From positions 1 to 41,583 of the forward strand of contig BTQM01000001.1 of NCBI GenBank assembly GCA_036985875.1: a stretch of 41,583 nt of DNA, given 5' to 3'. Of this stretch, positions 16,517-23,884 are shown one piece after another. The first letter of the stretch is position 1; each line of letters starts with the position of its first letter. The notes beneath the pieces were generated by a model. It did not search any database. It was not told the origin of the DNA and saw nothing but the letters and a program-made list of their open reading frames with translations. The stretch comes from BTQM01 sp036985875. Its GTDB lineage: Bacteria; Patescibacteriota; Minisyncoccia; Phycocordibacterales; UBA1539. Position numbers and translations under genes: made by a program.

Positions 16517-16556
16517 GTCTTCTTTAACTTGTACTACGGTACAAGTTAAAGAAGAC
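16517..16556. repeat. Long perfect palindrome upstream of guanylate kinase
   Basis: Two perfect 18-nt arms (16517-16534 and 16539-16556) are separated by TACG. The core TTGTAC-N4-GTACAA matches the core of the 38-bp palindrome at 36967-37004. It lies 40 nt upstream of the gmk -35 box and has no T-tract. It may be an operator of the PaaX/Cas2-like regulator or a mobile palindrome. Confidence 0.85.
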
Positions 16557-16595
16557 CCAAGGAATTTTATCAGTCTTGTGTTTTTGGGGATGCCG

Positions 16596-16624
16596 TTGAA
16601 TTTGGGCTATATCGGGGGTATAAT
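16596..16624 (+). promoter_or_regulatory. Promoter of guanylate kinase
   Basis: TTGAAT at 16596-16601 and perfect TATAAT at 16619-16624 with a 17-bp spacer. The ATG follows 11 nt after the -10 box, leaving room for only a few nucleotides of leader. Confidence 0.8.
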
Positions 16625-16635
16625 TTTTAGAGCAT

Positions 16636-17259
16636 ATGAAAGACAAAGCACACACAACAGGACGCACCGAGAGGGGATTATTGGTTCTTATTGTAGGGCC
16701 CTCATGCGTGGGTAAAACAACGATTACGGAGCGGCTCAAGGAGAAGTATCCCAATGCAGGTGAGCTTATCTCCACCACTACGCGCCCGCCGAGAGAAGGG
16801 GAGAAAGAAGGTGTCCACTATGAATTTACGACAGGGGAGGATTTTCTCGCCAGAGAACGTGTGGGCGGATTCTACGAAACGGCAAAATATTGCGGCCATC
16901 ATTATGGCACCTCGCGAGCGCAGGTTGAAACACTTTTGAAGCGCTACCCCGTCGTTTTCGGAGTGCTCAACGTACAGGGATGCCGTGCGGTGAAAAGTCG
17001 AATGCCGGACACCTTGGTGGTGTTCATTGTTCCCGGCGCGCTTCGCGAGATCGAGGTCCGCTTACGCGCGCGGAGAAGCGCCACGGAAGAAGAGGTGCGG
17101 AAGCGTTTGGATGAAGCGCGGGAGGAGATGGGGTGTGCACACGAGTTCGGTATTCCCATCAAAAATGTTGATGGAGAGCTTGAGAATGCCCTTGCGGCGG
17201 TGGCAAATCGCATCAATGAGCGTTTTACCACCACTACAGCACCGCCCTTAAGCCCTTGA
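16636..17259 (+). CDS. gmk: Guanylate kinase
   Basis: Phosphorylates GMP to GDP with ATP in the cytosol. The P-loop is GPSCVGKTTITERL (about residue 19), slightly divergent from the usual GPSGAGKSTL. The GMP-binding region STTTRPPREGEKEGVHYEF (about 51-70) is diagnostic, followed by FYETAKYCGHHYGTSRAQVE and the lid Arg-rich RLRARRSATEEEVRKRL. Length of 207 is normal. The weak P-loop match leaves some chance of a Gmk-like paralog. A near-leaderless promoter lies immediately upstream and a 40-bp palindrome further upstream. Confidence 0.92.
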   Translation: MKDKAHTTGRTERGLLVLIVGPSCVGKTTITERLKEKYPNAGELISTTTRPPREGEKEGVHYEFTTGEDFLARERVGGFYETAKYCGHHYGTSRAQVETLLKRYPVVFGVLNVQGCRAVKSRMPDTLVVFIVPGALREIEVRLRARRSATEEEVRKRLDEAREEMGCAHEFGIPIKNVDGELENALAAVANRINERFTTTTAPPLSP

Positions 17260-17350
17260 CCTTTTGGGATTTTTATGGTAAACATATAGACAGAGATTAA
17301 GGTCGTTGACATACTTAAAATCAATGCATTGAAACAACGGAGGATATGAC

Positions 17351-18433
17351 ATGTGGAATGACTGGAGATGGTGGCTTGGACTTAAACCCAGGTGCGCCTT
17401 ACAGCCGGCGGATGGATTCTCAATTACCGCAATTATTCCCGCTTATAACGAGGAAGCGTCAATAGAAGAGACGGTACGAAGCCTTCAGGGGCAGAGTATC
17501 GCACTTGACGAGATCATTGTGGTTGACGATTGTTCAACTGATGGTACCGGTAGGGTAGCGCGTAGTTTGGGAGTTACCGTAATAAAGACCCCGAGAAATC
17601 AGGGCACGAAAGCACGGGCGCAAAATTTCGCGCTCAATCATGTGACAAGCGATTTGTTTGTCACCGTTGATGCGGATACTATTGTTGCACCTGACGCGAT
17701 CGAGAGGTCACTGCCTTACTTTAATGACGAGCGCACGTGTTCCGTATGCGGGTTCATTATCCCTCAAAAGATCACTACTCTGTGGGAGCGTGCCAGATTT
17801 ATTGAATATCTTTTTGGTTTGATGTTCTTTAAGTCTGCACAAAACAACATAGGCACGGTTCTTGTATCGTCCGGCTGTTTTGCTTTGTTCCGTACGGAGC
17901 AGGTAAAGCGCTTTGGCGGTTTTGATCCACGTACGTTCGCGGAAGACATGGATCTTACATGGACATTGCTAGGGGAGGGATCCCGCGTCTACTACGCACC
18001 GGATGTGTATTGTTATCCGATTGATCCCCCCACGCGTACGATCTATGTGAATCAGCTTGATAGGTGGTATCGTGGGTTTTTGCAAAGCATAGCAGTGCGC
18101 CACTTCCGGCTTGGCAAAAACAAAAAGCTCGGAGTGCTTGTCTACTTCTACCTGCTTGATTTCGGGGTTGCGCCGATTGCCACTCCGCTTCTCGTATGGT
18201 TTTTCACAGGAAGCGTTACTTTTGCTTTATCTGCGGCGGTAATTCTCGGAATCGCGATCGTTGCGATCTCGTGTGTCGTAAAAGGGTTGCAACTGGGAAT
18301 GCTTGTGAAGGCTCTTACTTCGCTTCCCGCATACTTTCTTGTGCGCCCGGTCAACATGTTCGTTTTTTGGCGGGCGATCTGGAGAGAGTGGATCAAGCGT
18401 GATAAGCTTGCCGTCTGGAATAAAGGACATTAA
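17351..18433 (+). CDS. Processive family 2 glycosyltransferase (PgaC/hyaluronan-synthase-like)
   Basis: Membrane glycosyltransferase that probably polymerises a beta-linked amino sugar such as N-acetylglucosamine. The catalytic GT-A domain has ITAIIPAYNEEASIEETVRSL, VVDDCSTDGT, VTVDADT (DxD), FAEDMDLTW (base Asp) and QLDRWYRG, the Q/RxxRW product-binding motif of processive synthases. Three or four membrane helices form the C-terminus (about 260-340). The N-terminal helices found in PgaC are replaced by a short aromatic MWNDWRWWLGL stretch. A good ribosome binding site (GGAGGA) precedes the ATG, and a TTGACA lies at 17306. It is the first gene of a four-gene operon with a NodB deacetylase. 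Confidence 0.88.
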   Translation: MWNDWRWWLGLKPRCALQPADGFSITAIIPAYNEEASIEETVRSLQGQSIALDEIIVVDDCSTDGTGRVARSLGVTVIKTPRNQGTKARAQNFALNHVTSDLFVTVDADTIVAPDAIERSLPYFNDERTCSVCGFIIPQKITTLWERARFIEYLFGLMFFKSAQNNIGTVLVSSGCFALFRTEQVKRFGGFDPRTFAEDMDLTWTLLGEGSRVYYAPDVYCYPIDPPTRTIYVNQLDRWYRGFLQSIAVRHFRLGKNKKLGVLVYFYLLDFGVAPIATPLLVWFFTGSVTFALSAAVILGIAIVAISCVVKGLQLGMLVKALTSLPAYFLVRPVNMFVFWRAIWREWIKRDKLAVWNKGH

Positions 18434-18447
18434 CGAAAGGAGGTAAC

Positions 18448-19254
18448 ATGAATACTATTGTATCGTTAAAACGAAAGATGGCAGTATGCGCTTTAGTGCT
18501 CATACTGCTTTCCCTTGGCGGGAATATCGGCGTAGCTGAAGGAAGAGAAGGTGCAAAGGTGTCGTTTACGTTTGATGATGCGCCCAAGTCGGTATTTGAT
18601 AACGCCTACCCTCTCCTTGAAGCACGTGGATTTCCCGCAACAATCTATCTGACGACGAAGTATATCGGTGCTATGCCGTGGTACGTCACTTGGGAACAAG
18701 TGGGTATCCTAGGCAAGCGAGGGTGGGAGATCGGATCTCACACCCATACGCATCCGCACATGATGGAGCTTACAGCAACAGAGATCGCGAAAGAACTTGA
18801 CGAGTCGATCAAGGAGCTGCGTAAGAGGGGTTTTGCTCCGCGTTCGTTTTCATCACCGTACGGTGAGTTTGATGGGCGGGTGATTGGCGCAATGAAGGCG
18901 CGGTTTGGAAATCACCGAAGAGCATGGGGAGGCACCAACGGGTTGAACGATCCTGTTTCGGTAAATCCCTATGATATCTCGGCCTTTGAGCTTAAGCACA
19001 CGACTACGTTTAAAGAGGTCAAAAAGCTCATTGACAGAGCGGTAAAGGAGGAATCCTGGCTCGTCTTTATTACTCATGCAGTATTGCGGGGTGAGCCGAG
19101 TGAATATCAACTTTACGTTGATATTGATGTTTTCCGGCGCATTGTGGACTATGTGCACAAGAAGGGTGTGAAAGTAGTAACCGTCTCCGATGCTATGGCA
19201 AAACCCACGCGAATCAGAGTGAGGGTGCCAACAGACAAGTTGGAGAAGTGGTAG
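18448..19254 (+). CDS. Exported NodB-domain polysaccharide deacetylase
   Basis: Removes acetyl groups from a cell-surface polysaccharide. A signal peptide covers roughly residues 1-30 (basic start, then CALVLILLSLGGNIGVAEG). NodB motifs are clear: motif 1 SFTFDDAPK with the catalytic Asp pair, motif 2 GSHTHTHPHM with metal His residues (about 100), motif 3 SSPYGEFD (about 133), and C-terminal WLVFITHAV containing the motif 5 His. Length of 268 is typical. The ribosome binding site AAAGGAGGT precedes the ATG, 14 nt after the glycosyltransferase stop. With that gene it resembles the PgaC/PgaB pair of poly-N-acetylglucosamine systems, but without the PgaB hydrolase domain. Confidence 0.9.
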   Translation: MNTIVSLKRKMAVCALVLILLSLGGNIGVAEGREGAKVSFTFDDAPKSVFDNAYPLLEARGFPATIYLTTKYIGAMPWYVTWEQVGILGKRGWEIGSHTHTHPHMMELTATEIAKELDESIKELRKRGFAPRSFSSPYGEFDGRVIGAMKARFGNHRRAWGGTNGLNDPVSVNPYDISAFELKHTTTFKEVKKLIDRAVKEESWLVFITHAVLRGEPSEYQLYVDIDVFRRIVDYVHKKGVKVVTVSDAMAKPTRIRVRVPTDKLEKW

Positions 19255-19301
19255 TAGGAGAGTTTTTTCTCATAACGTTTTACAACAGAGGAGTAAAAGA
19301 T

Positions 19302-19790
19302 ATGAAGCGAAAGACGATAGTTAACAACATCATTGCGTTTATAGCACTCTACTGCATTTCACTCGTAGCTATCGCAGGAGAGACAGATTTTGGTAAAAAA
19401 TCTGGACCTCTTGCCTATCCGTGGAATATGTGGACGGAAACAACTTACGATTTCCATGGAAAGCGCAGAGAAGGCCTCAAGTTTGATGGTTATGTTGAGC
19501 AGGGTGTTGATTGGCGCCGATTCGGATCGTGGACACTCAATACGTTTGTCGGGGCACGCTTTACGCTCTCGGACCGGAGGGATCAGTACTGGAACAATAA
19601 GTACGGACCATGGTTTGGCGTAAAGATCAGGAGGAATGTGTCTTTGAGCGACGGAAGTTGGGGTGTTATGTCCATCGGTATCCGTTCCGAGCATTATCGG
19701 TACCGTGGCAACGGTTCTCTCGAGAGTGACAACCGCGGAGTTGTGTATATCCAGTGGTCTGCCGGCGGCAACTTGAAAAAGGGGAGGTAA
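19302..19790 (+). CDS. Exported beta-rich protein of the exopolysaccharide operon
   Basis: A 162-residue exported protein not assigned to a known family. ATG 19302 is chosen for its GAGGAG ribosome binding site and the signal peptide that follows (MKRKTIVNNIIAFIALYC, cleavage around IAGETDF); an upstream in-frame start at 19248 would overlap the deacetylase. The mature part is rich in alternating aromatic and polar residues (WTETTYDFHG, YVEQGVDWRRFGSWTLNTFVGARF, MSIGIRSEHYRYRGNG, VVYIQWSAGG). This is the pattern of antiparallel beta strands as in porin-like or surface sheet proteins. It could bind or guide the polysaccharide; that is inference from context. Confidence 0.72.
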   Translation: MKRKTIVNNIIAFIALYCISLVAIAGETDFGKKSGPLAYPWNMWTETTYDFHGKRREGLKFDGYVEQGVDWRRFGSWTLNTFVGARFTLSDRRDQYWNNKYGPWFGVKIRRNVSLSDGSWGVMSIGIRSEHYRYRGNGSLESDNRGVVYIQWSAGGNLKKGR

Positions 19791-19794
19791 GCGC

Positions 19795-20292
19795 ATGTAT
19801 ACTCCCACAGGTGGATGTTGCAGCGCGCTCATCCATATCCTTTTCAAACATCCGATATTGATTGTCGTATTTGGCATCTCTGTCGGCGTCGGTACTCTCT
19901 ATGGTGAAATACCGGACAACGATACATGTACTGTGGTCGTTGCGGAACTGCAAAAGAAAGCGGTACAACTGGAAGGCGATCCGAATCTTAAGCGATTGAT
20001 GCGGAAAGCGGAAATTACCTTTCAGTCTCTCCAAAGAGAAGCGAATGTTGACATGCGGCTGAAGACGCCCGCGTTTCGTCGCGTACTCGAGAAGACACTT
20101 GGTAAGATTACCAGATGCGCTGCAGAAAAAAGCGTGTATGTCTTTGGGAATATGGAGAAACGTGAACAGATCGCATACTTTTACTTTCTGGACTTGCTGC
20201 ATCGCTTAGGATCGGTGGAGAAAGCAGCTGTTGAGTATCGTAGAATAAGTGGATACCCAGTCGCATCTTCATCGCATCGTAGATCAGAGTGA
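19795..20292 (+). CDS. Membrane-anchored helical protein ending the exopolysaccharide operon
   Basis: A 165-residue protein I cannot assign. It has an N-terminal hydrophobic segment (about 12-36, ALIHILFKHPILIVVFGISVGVG), then an extracytoplasmic helical part with two Cys (CTVVV, RCAAEK) that could form a disulfide. The C-terminal 40 residues (REQIAYFYFLDLLHRLGSVEKAAVEYRRI) look like one tetratricopeptide-type helix pair. It begins 4 nt after the previous stop, with GGGGAGG overlapping the preceding codons as ribosome binding site, and is followed by a very strong terminator. Probably an accessory factor of polymer export. Confidence 0.7.
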   Translation: MYTPTGGCCSALIHILFKHPILIVVFGISVGVGTLYGEIPDNDTCTVVVAELQKKAVQLEGDPNLKRLMRKAEITFQSLQREANVDMRLKTPAFRRVLEKTLGKITRCAAEKSVYVFGNMEKREQIAYFYFLDLLHRLGSVEKAAVEYRRISGYPVASSSHRRSE

Positions 20293-20308
20293 TGCGACAA
20301 CATCACAT

Positions 20309-20345
20309 AAGCCCCGAACGCCAATGGCGTTCGGGGCTTTTTTTT
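20309..20345 (+). terminator. Strong intrinsic terminator of the exopolysaccharide operon
   Basis: A 14-bp perfect stem (core GCCCCGAACGCC / GGCGTTCGGGGC) with an AAT loop is followed by eight T residues. Confidence 0.95.
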
Positions 20346-20421
20346 ATCATACTATATAATAATGTAGCTAGAATATCTGAAAGTTCCACTTCGCTTAACT
20401 CTCACATACCTCTTGTCCTAT

Positions 20422-20453
20422 GTCTGCCTGTGCGTTGCACGCAGACAGGTCGC
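20422..20453. repeat. REP-like palindromic repeat, copy 1
   Basis: On the minus strand this reads CCTGTCTGCGTGC, a 3-nt loop, then GCACAGGCAGAC. A second copy with the same arms is at 38281-38312. The interval 20346-20421 otherwise only shows a TATAAT at about 20355. Confidence 0.75.
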
Positions 20454-20454
20454 C

Positions 20455-20495
20455 AATAAAAAAGGGGTTCTTCCGCTTGCGCTTCAGAACCCCTT
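20455..20495 (-). terminator. Intrinsic terminator downstream of the 184-residue hypothetical gene
   Basis: Minus-strand 9-bp stem (arms 20462-20470 and 20487-20495) with a 16-nt loop, followed by a T-rich tail (TTTTTTATT). Confidence 0.75.
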
Positions 20496-20546
20496 GTCTC
20501 TATCGTCGACAACACCTTCTATTTTGCTGCTTACGTGCGCGACAGC

Positions 20547-21101
20547 TTAGCATCTTGGGATATTTCCCGCGCTTCCTGGCACGACAAGCTCTATTTGCAT
20601 CACCCGCTCTTCGCCTGAGGAATTGACTTTATCAATCCAGCCCTTAGGCAAATGCTCGACCAGACCAAGTAGTGTCTCACGATCAAGGGCGTATTCATCG
20701 TCAAATAGGATATTCCCGCGTGTGGCTTCTTCTAAAAACAATCTCACTAATGCCGTCATGGAGACCCAGAGCACATCGCGGCGGATAAAGCACGATCCCG
20801 CATTTGAGGCGAATATTTGCTTTTGGCTTTCAGTAAGAAGATATGTTAACCGAAGGCTCGCCAGAAGATGTTTGTCGTGTTCACACAACTCCATATATCG
20901 CTTAACAAAGAAAAAAGATGCTCCTGCGAATGCCTGGACATATTGCGCAGGCCACTTTATGAAAGCTGTTCTTGCGTCGGCGTCCAGCAGGTGCTGGCAG
21001 TCTTTTTTCAGCCAATCTGCCAAAAACAGCATATTGTGTTTTGCTGCGGATAATCGTGTCTCGATCTCCTCTCTTGAAAAGCACGAGGTTTGTTCGTTCA
21101 T
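20547..21101 (-). CDS. Hypothetical protein, 184 residues
   Basis: Unrecognised soluble, mostly helical protein. An AAGGAG ribosome binding site is 7 nt before the ATG. No signal peptide; hydrophobic patches (YVQAFAGASFFFVKRYMEL, VLWVSMTALVRLFLEEA) are amphipathic rather than membrane-spanning. The C-terminal 30 residues become beta-like (GEERVMQIELVVPGSAGNIPRC). It is a single-gene unit with its own terminator, convergent with the exopolysaccharide operon. Overlapping reading frames on the other strand lack any such start signal. Confidence 0.72.
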   Translation of the reverse strand: MNEQTSCFSREEIETRLSAAKHNMLFLADWLKKDCQHLLDADARTAFIKWPAQYVQAFAGASFFFVKRYMELCEHDKHLLASLRLTYLLTESQKQIFASNAGSCFIRRDVLWVSMTALVRLFLEEATRGNILFDDEYALDRETLLGLVEHLPKGWIDKVNSSGEERVMQIELVVPGSAGNIPRC

Positions 21102-21288
21102 GTTCGTCTCCTTCAGTTAAATGACAAGGAACGTTCAATGTTTTATATTACCTCTCTCAAACCTAACACGCATATCGGATATTGTCAACCTTGCTGAACC
21201 TAGGCTTCATGGGTTACATTATCTTCTCTCGTCTTATGCTTTGCTTTTGTGGAGAAGAAAGGTTGTTGTTGAGCTTGTTGCTGCGTTC

Positions 21289-22734
21289 TCATATACAGCA
21301 ACTTAATTTACTGATGTCTTTGACAAACGCAAGGGCAGCGTACTTTATTGCCTCGGAGAGCGTGGGGAACACCGGAGTTGAGTGAATGACATCATCAATG
21401 GTGTTTTTGTTCTTTATAAGCGTTGCTGCCTGTGCGATAAGGTCACTCGCATTCGGCGCCAAAATGTGGATTCCAAGAATACGTTTCGTCTTCGGGTCAA
21501 TTGACATCTTGATAAGTCCTTCTGTGCGGCGGATAACCTGTGCTTTGGGAATAACCGTAAATGGGACCGTGCGGCATGCGCAGGTTCCCGTTTCCTTCAC
21601 TTGCCTTGCTTCGGTCCAGCCGACGCTCGCAAATTGCGGATCGGTAAAAATAGCGTATGGCACCGTATCGTAATCAATACTGTCCTTTGTTCCCCCAAGG
21701 GCATTTTTCGAAGCAAGCGTACCCTCATGTCCGGCGGTTGTTTCAAGGCGCAAGGGTGCGTTCGATACGTCGCCGACCGCAAAGATATGCGCCTTGTTGG
21801 TCCGGAAAAACTTGTTCACGATTATTGCCTTGCGCTTGTCGATCTTAATGCCCGATTTTTCCAAGGCGAGGTCTTTTGTGTTCGGCGTCTTGCCGACGGC
21901 CAAAAGTATTTCATCCGCGGAAATTTCGCCGGTTTTACCATCGTGCTCATAAGTAACAATTTTCTTATCGTCTTTTCTGCTTGCCTTTATTACTTTCGCA
22001 TTCGTAAAAATCGTAATGCCCTCATCTTCCATGATTTTTCTAAGCTTAGCCATAAGTTCTGGCTCTCCGGGACGGAAGATGGTTTGTCCGAATTCCAAGA
22101 CCGTTACCTTTGTTCCAAAGCGCGCGTACATCTGGGCAAATTCAAGCCCGACGGGTCCGGCGCCGACTACAATGAGTTCTTTCGGTTGCCGCGTGAGCTT
22201 AAGCGCTTCAATGTGTGTAACATAACCGGTTTCTCTAATGCCCTCAATAGGAGGCACATTGGCAGTTGAGCCAGTGGCGATGATAAACTTTTTCGCCGCC
22301 AGTTTCTTCCCGTTTACTTCAATTTCATGTTTTGAAACAAACATCGCCCTGCCCTCAATAAACGTTACGTGCTCAAGGTGCTCCAAAACCTTATCATAAT
22401 GGTCTCTTCGCGACATATCCACCATTATCAGTTCGTCTTTGATGACCCTGTTAAAATCAAAGTTCTTCACTTCGATCTCAATGCCGGGAATATTGTGGTG
22501 TTTCGCCGCATGCAAAACCTCCCCGGCGTGAAGCAGTATCTTTGATGGCAGACAGCCGACATTGACGCATGTGCCGCCAAGCGGAAGACCGGCGTTTATC
22601 ATGGCGGTTTTGATCTTTCCGCCCGAGGCGGATGAGATTTCATTGGCGCGAATGGCGGCTGCGAAAGCGCCCGCACCTCCGCCAATGATTATTAGGTCAA
22701 ATGTTTTTACCCCGTTAGAAATTTTGTCTGTCAT
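21289..22734 (-). CDS. merA: Mercuric reductase (MerA-type, without HMA domain)
   Basis: FAD-dependent NAD(P)H disulfide oxidoreductase that probably reduces Hg(II) to Hg(0) in the cytosol. It has the FAD motif IIIGGGAGAFAAAIRA, the redox disulfide GGTCVNVGCLPSK (about residue 52), NAD motif VVGAGPVGLEFAQMYARFG and FAD motif 2 IFAVGDVSN. Two MerA hallmarks separate it from lipoamide dehydrogenase. The C-terminus ends LSCCI, the vicinal Cys pair that binds mercury. The active-site HP dipeptide of lipoamide dehydrogenases is replaced (VFPTLSEA). The N-terminal metal-binding domain found in many MerA proteins is absent. An ArsR-type regulator is encoded 55 nt upstream, giving a two-gene resistance operon. 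Confidence 0.88.
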   Translation of the reverse strand: MTDKISNGVKTFDLIIIGGGAGAFAAAIRANEISSASGGKIKTAMINAGLPLGGTCVNVGCLPSKILLHAGEVLHAAKHHNIPGIEIEVKNFDFNRVIKDELIMVDMSRRDHYDKVLEHLEHVTFIEGRAMFVSKHEIEVNGKKLAAKKFIIATGSTANVPPIEGIRETGYVTHIEALKLTRQPKELIVVGAGPVGLEFAQMYARFGTKVTVLEFGQTIFRPGEPELMAKLRKIMEDEGITIFTNAKVIKASRKDDKKIVTYEHDGKTGEISADEILLAVGKTPNTKDLALEKSGIKIDKRKAIIVNKFFRTNKAHIFAVGDVSNAPLRLETTAGHEGTLASKNALGGTKDSIDYDTVPYAIFTDPQFASVGWTEARQVKETGTCACRTVPFTVIPKAQVIRRTEGLIKMSIDPKTKRILGIHILAPNASDLIAQAATLIKNKNTIDDVIHSTPVFPTLSEAIKYAALAFVKDISKLSCCI

Positions 22735-22789
22735 GATTTATCATTTATTACTATTAATTGCTTCATGCTTCTCCCTAGCTTGTAAATGG

Positions 22790-23116
22790 TCAACACTCGG
22801 TCTTGACCCTTCGTTTACCCGTACAATGCTTGCAAAATCGGTTGATGTGCCCGTCCATAAGCGCAAGGAGCGGTCTAATGGTCTTTTTGTTCAGATCATA
22901 CATATGCTCATTACCGTTTTGTCGGAAGCTTACAAATCCGCAGGTCTCAAGCCGTTTTAGGTGATGAGAAACGAGACTTTGTTCATAGCCGAGAGTTTTC
23001 GCGATCTTGGTCGCTCTGTGCGGTCCCCTTTGAAGCAAGTGCACAATATCCCATCGTGTTTTGTTCCCGAGGGTCTCAAAGAAGATTTTATATGGTTCAC
23101 GAACTGCATGTCTCAC
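22790..23116 (-). CDS. ArsR-family metalloregulator of the merA operon
   Basis: Winged-helix repressor of 108 residues. The recognition core TLGNKTRWDIVHLLQRGPHRATKIAKTLG...SLVSHHLKRLETCGFV is typical of ArsR/SmtB. Cysteines in ETCGFV and in the C-terminal FCKHCTGKRRVKTEC are plausible thiol ligands for Hg(II). The start is GTG at 23116; an ATG 7 nt further downstream is out of frame. The GTG lies immediately after a perfect 20-bp palindrome containing TATAAT, so binding would block RNA polymerase directly. It probably represses itself and merA until mercury appears. Confidence 0.88.
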   Translation of the reverse strand: MRHAVREPYKIFFETLGNKTRWDIVHLLQRGPHRATKIAKTLGYEQSLVSHHLKRLETCGFVSFRQNGNEHMYDLNKKTIRPLLALMDGHINRFCKHCTGKRRVKTEC

Positions 23117-23117
23117 A

Positions 23118-23137
23118 ATATGAATTATAATTCATAT
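23118..23137 (-). promoter_or_regulatory. Operator/promoter palindrome of the arsR-merA operon
   Basis: A perfect 20-bp palindrome, ATATGAATTA followed by its complement, centred on a TATAAT box and ending 1 nt before the GTG start. The length and AT-rich form suit an ArsR-family operator overlapping the -10. Confidence 0.8.
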
Positions 23138-23209
23138 ACGAACATGACACAACGCGTTTATCCACATATCGTGTAGAGCGCGACAGGACAAAATACCCAT
23201 GGAAGCAAA

Positions 23210-23250
23210 AACACAAACAACGGGGTAGTAACAACGATCACTACCCAGTT
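23210..23250 (-). terminator. Hairpin after pyrE
   Basis: GGGTAGT (23223-23229) pairs with ACTACCC (23240-23246), 10-nt loop. On the minus strand it follows the pyrE stop and precedes GTTGTTTGTGTTTTT; on the plus strand it precedes a T-rich stretch, so it may act both ways. Confidence 0.55.
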
Positions 23251-23251
23251 T

Positions 23252-23884
23252 TTATTTTTTACGGGCAAGGAATTCTTTTCCTTTGCCAACATCTATGTTG
23301 ATCGGTACGCCGCTTTTGCAAAGCGGGCATAGAGCTTCCTCCCACGTGTCCAGTTTGATGTTGAAAAGCGCAAAAAGTTCAGGGACACCGGCGACGTCTT
23401 GCGGTGTGATACCGCCGCGATTGCACAGTACGCCAAGCCCGATCACGTCGCCGCCTGCGGCACGTGTCGCCTTTACCACCTTCTTTGCTGAACCACCCGT
23501 CGTCAATATATCCTCAACCACCAAGACTCTCTTGCCGGACACAAGCTTGTCATACCCGCGTCTGATCTCAAAGGTCTCACCGCCTTCTGCTTTTTCGGCA
23601 TAGACACCTAGAACCTCGTGCCCGGTAAGTTCGGATAAATGATGGGATATCCACTGCGAAAGGATGATCCCTCCAAGCGCGGGAGCAATGACTACCTGTA
23701 TATTGCTTTCTGCGAATCGTTCGGCAATTGCCCGGCACAGCTTTGAAGTCTCTTTGGTGTGCGGATAGAGCGCGTCCTTGTTGACGTAAGCCGTTCCGTG
23801 TCTACCAGAAGTATAAACCATGTGGCTGTCCACAATGACCGCACCGACATTCTCTAAAATTTTTATAACTTCTTGTTCGTTCAT
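23252..23884 (-). CDS. pyrE: Orotate phosphoribosyltransferase
   Basis: Joins orotate and PRPP to make orotidine-5'-phosphate in pyrimidine synthesis. The PRPP loop VLVVEDILTTGGSAKKVV (about residue 117) and the substrate region VYTSGRHGTAYVNKDALYPH are present. The C-terminus has CPLCKSGVPINIDVGKGKEF, characteristic of one OPRT subfamily. Length 210 residues is typical. The ATG overlaps the pyrF stop as ATGA, so the two enzymes are translated together and complete UMP synthesis from orotate. Earlier pathway steps (carbamoyl phosphate to orotate) are not in the window, which may point to orotate salvage. Confidence 0.94.
   Translation of the reverse strand: MNEQEVIKILENVGAVIVDSHMVYTSGRHGTAYVNKDALYPHTKETSKLCRAIAERFAESNIQVVIAPALGGIILSQWISHHLSELTGHEVLGVYAEKAEGGETFEIRRGYDKLVSGKRVLVVEDILTTGGSAKKVVKATRAAGGDVIGLGVLCNRGGITPQDVAGVPELFALFNIKLDTWEEALCPLCKSGVPINIDVGKGKEFLARKK

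Noticed and set aside
16506..16715. 69-residue frame running across the palindrome and gmk promoter
   Set aside because: It spans a promoter and a palindrome and overlaps gmk in another frame.
20623..21120. 165-residue plus-strand frame opposite the 184-residue minus-strand gene
   Set aside because: No ribosome binding site, low-complexity Ser/Arg composition, and the minus-strand frame has AAGGAG and a terminator.
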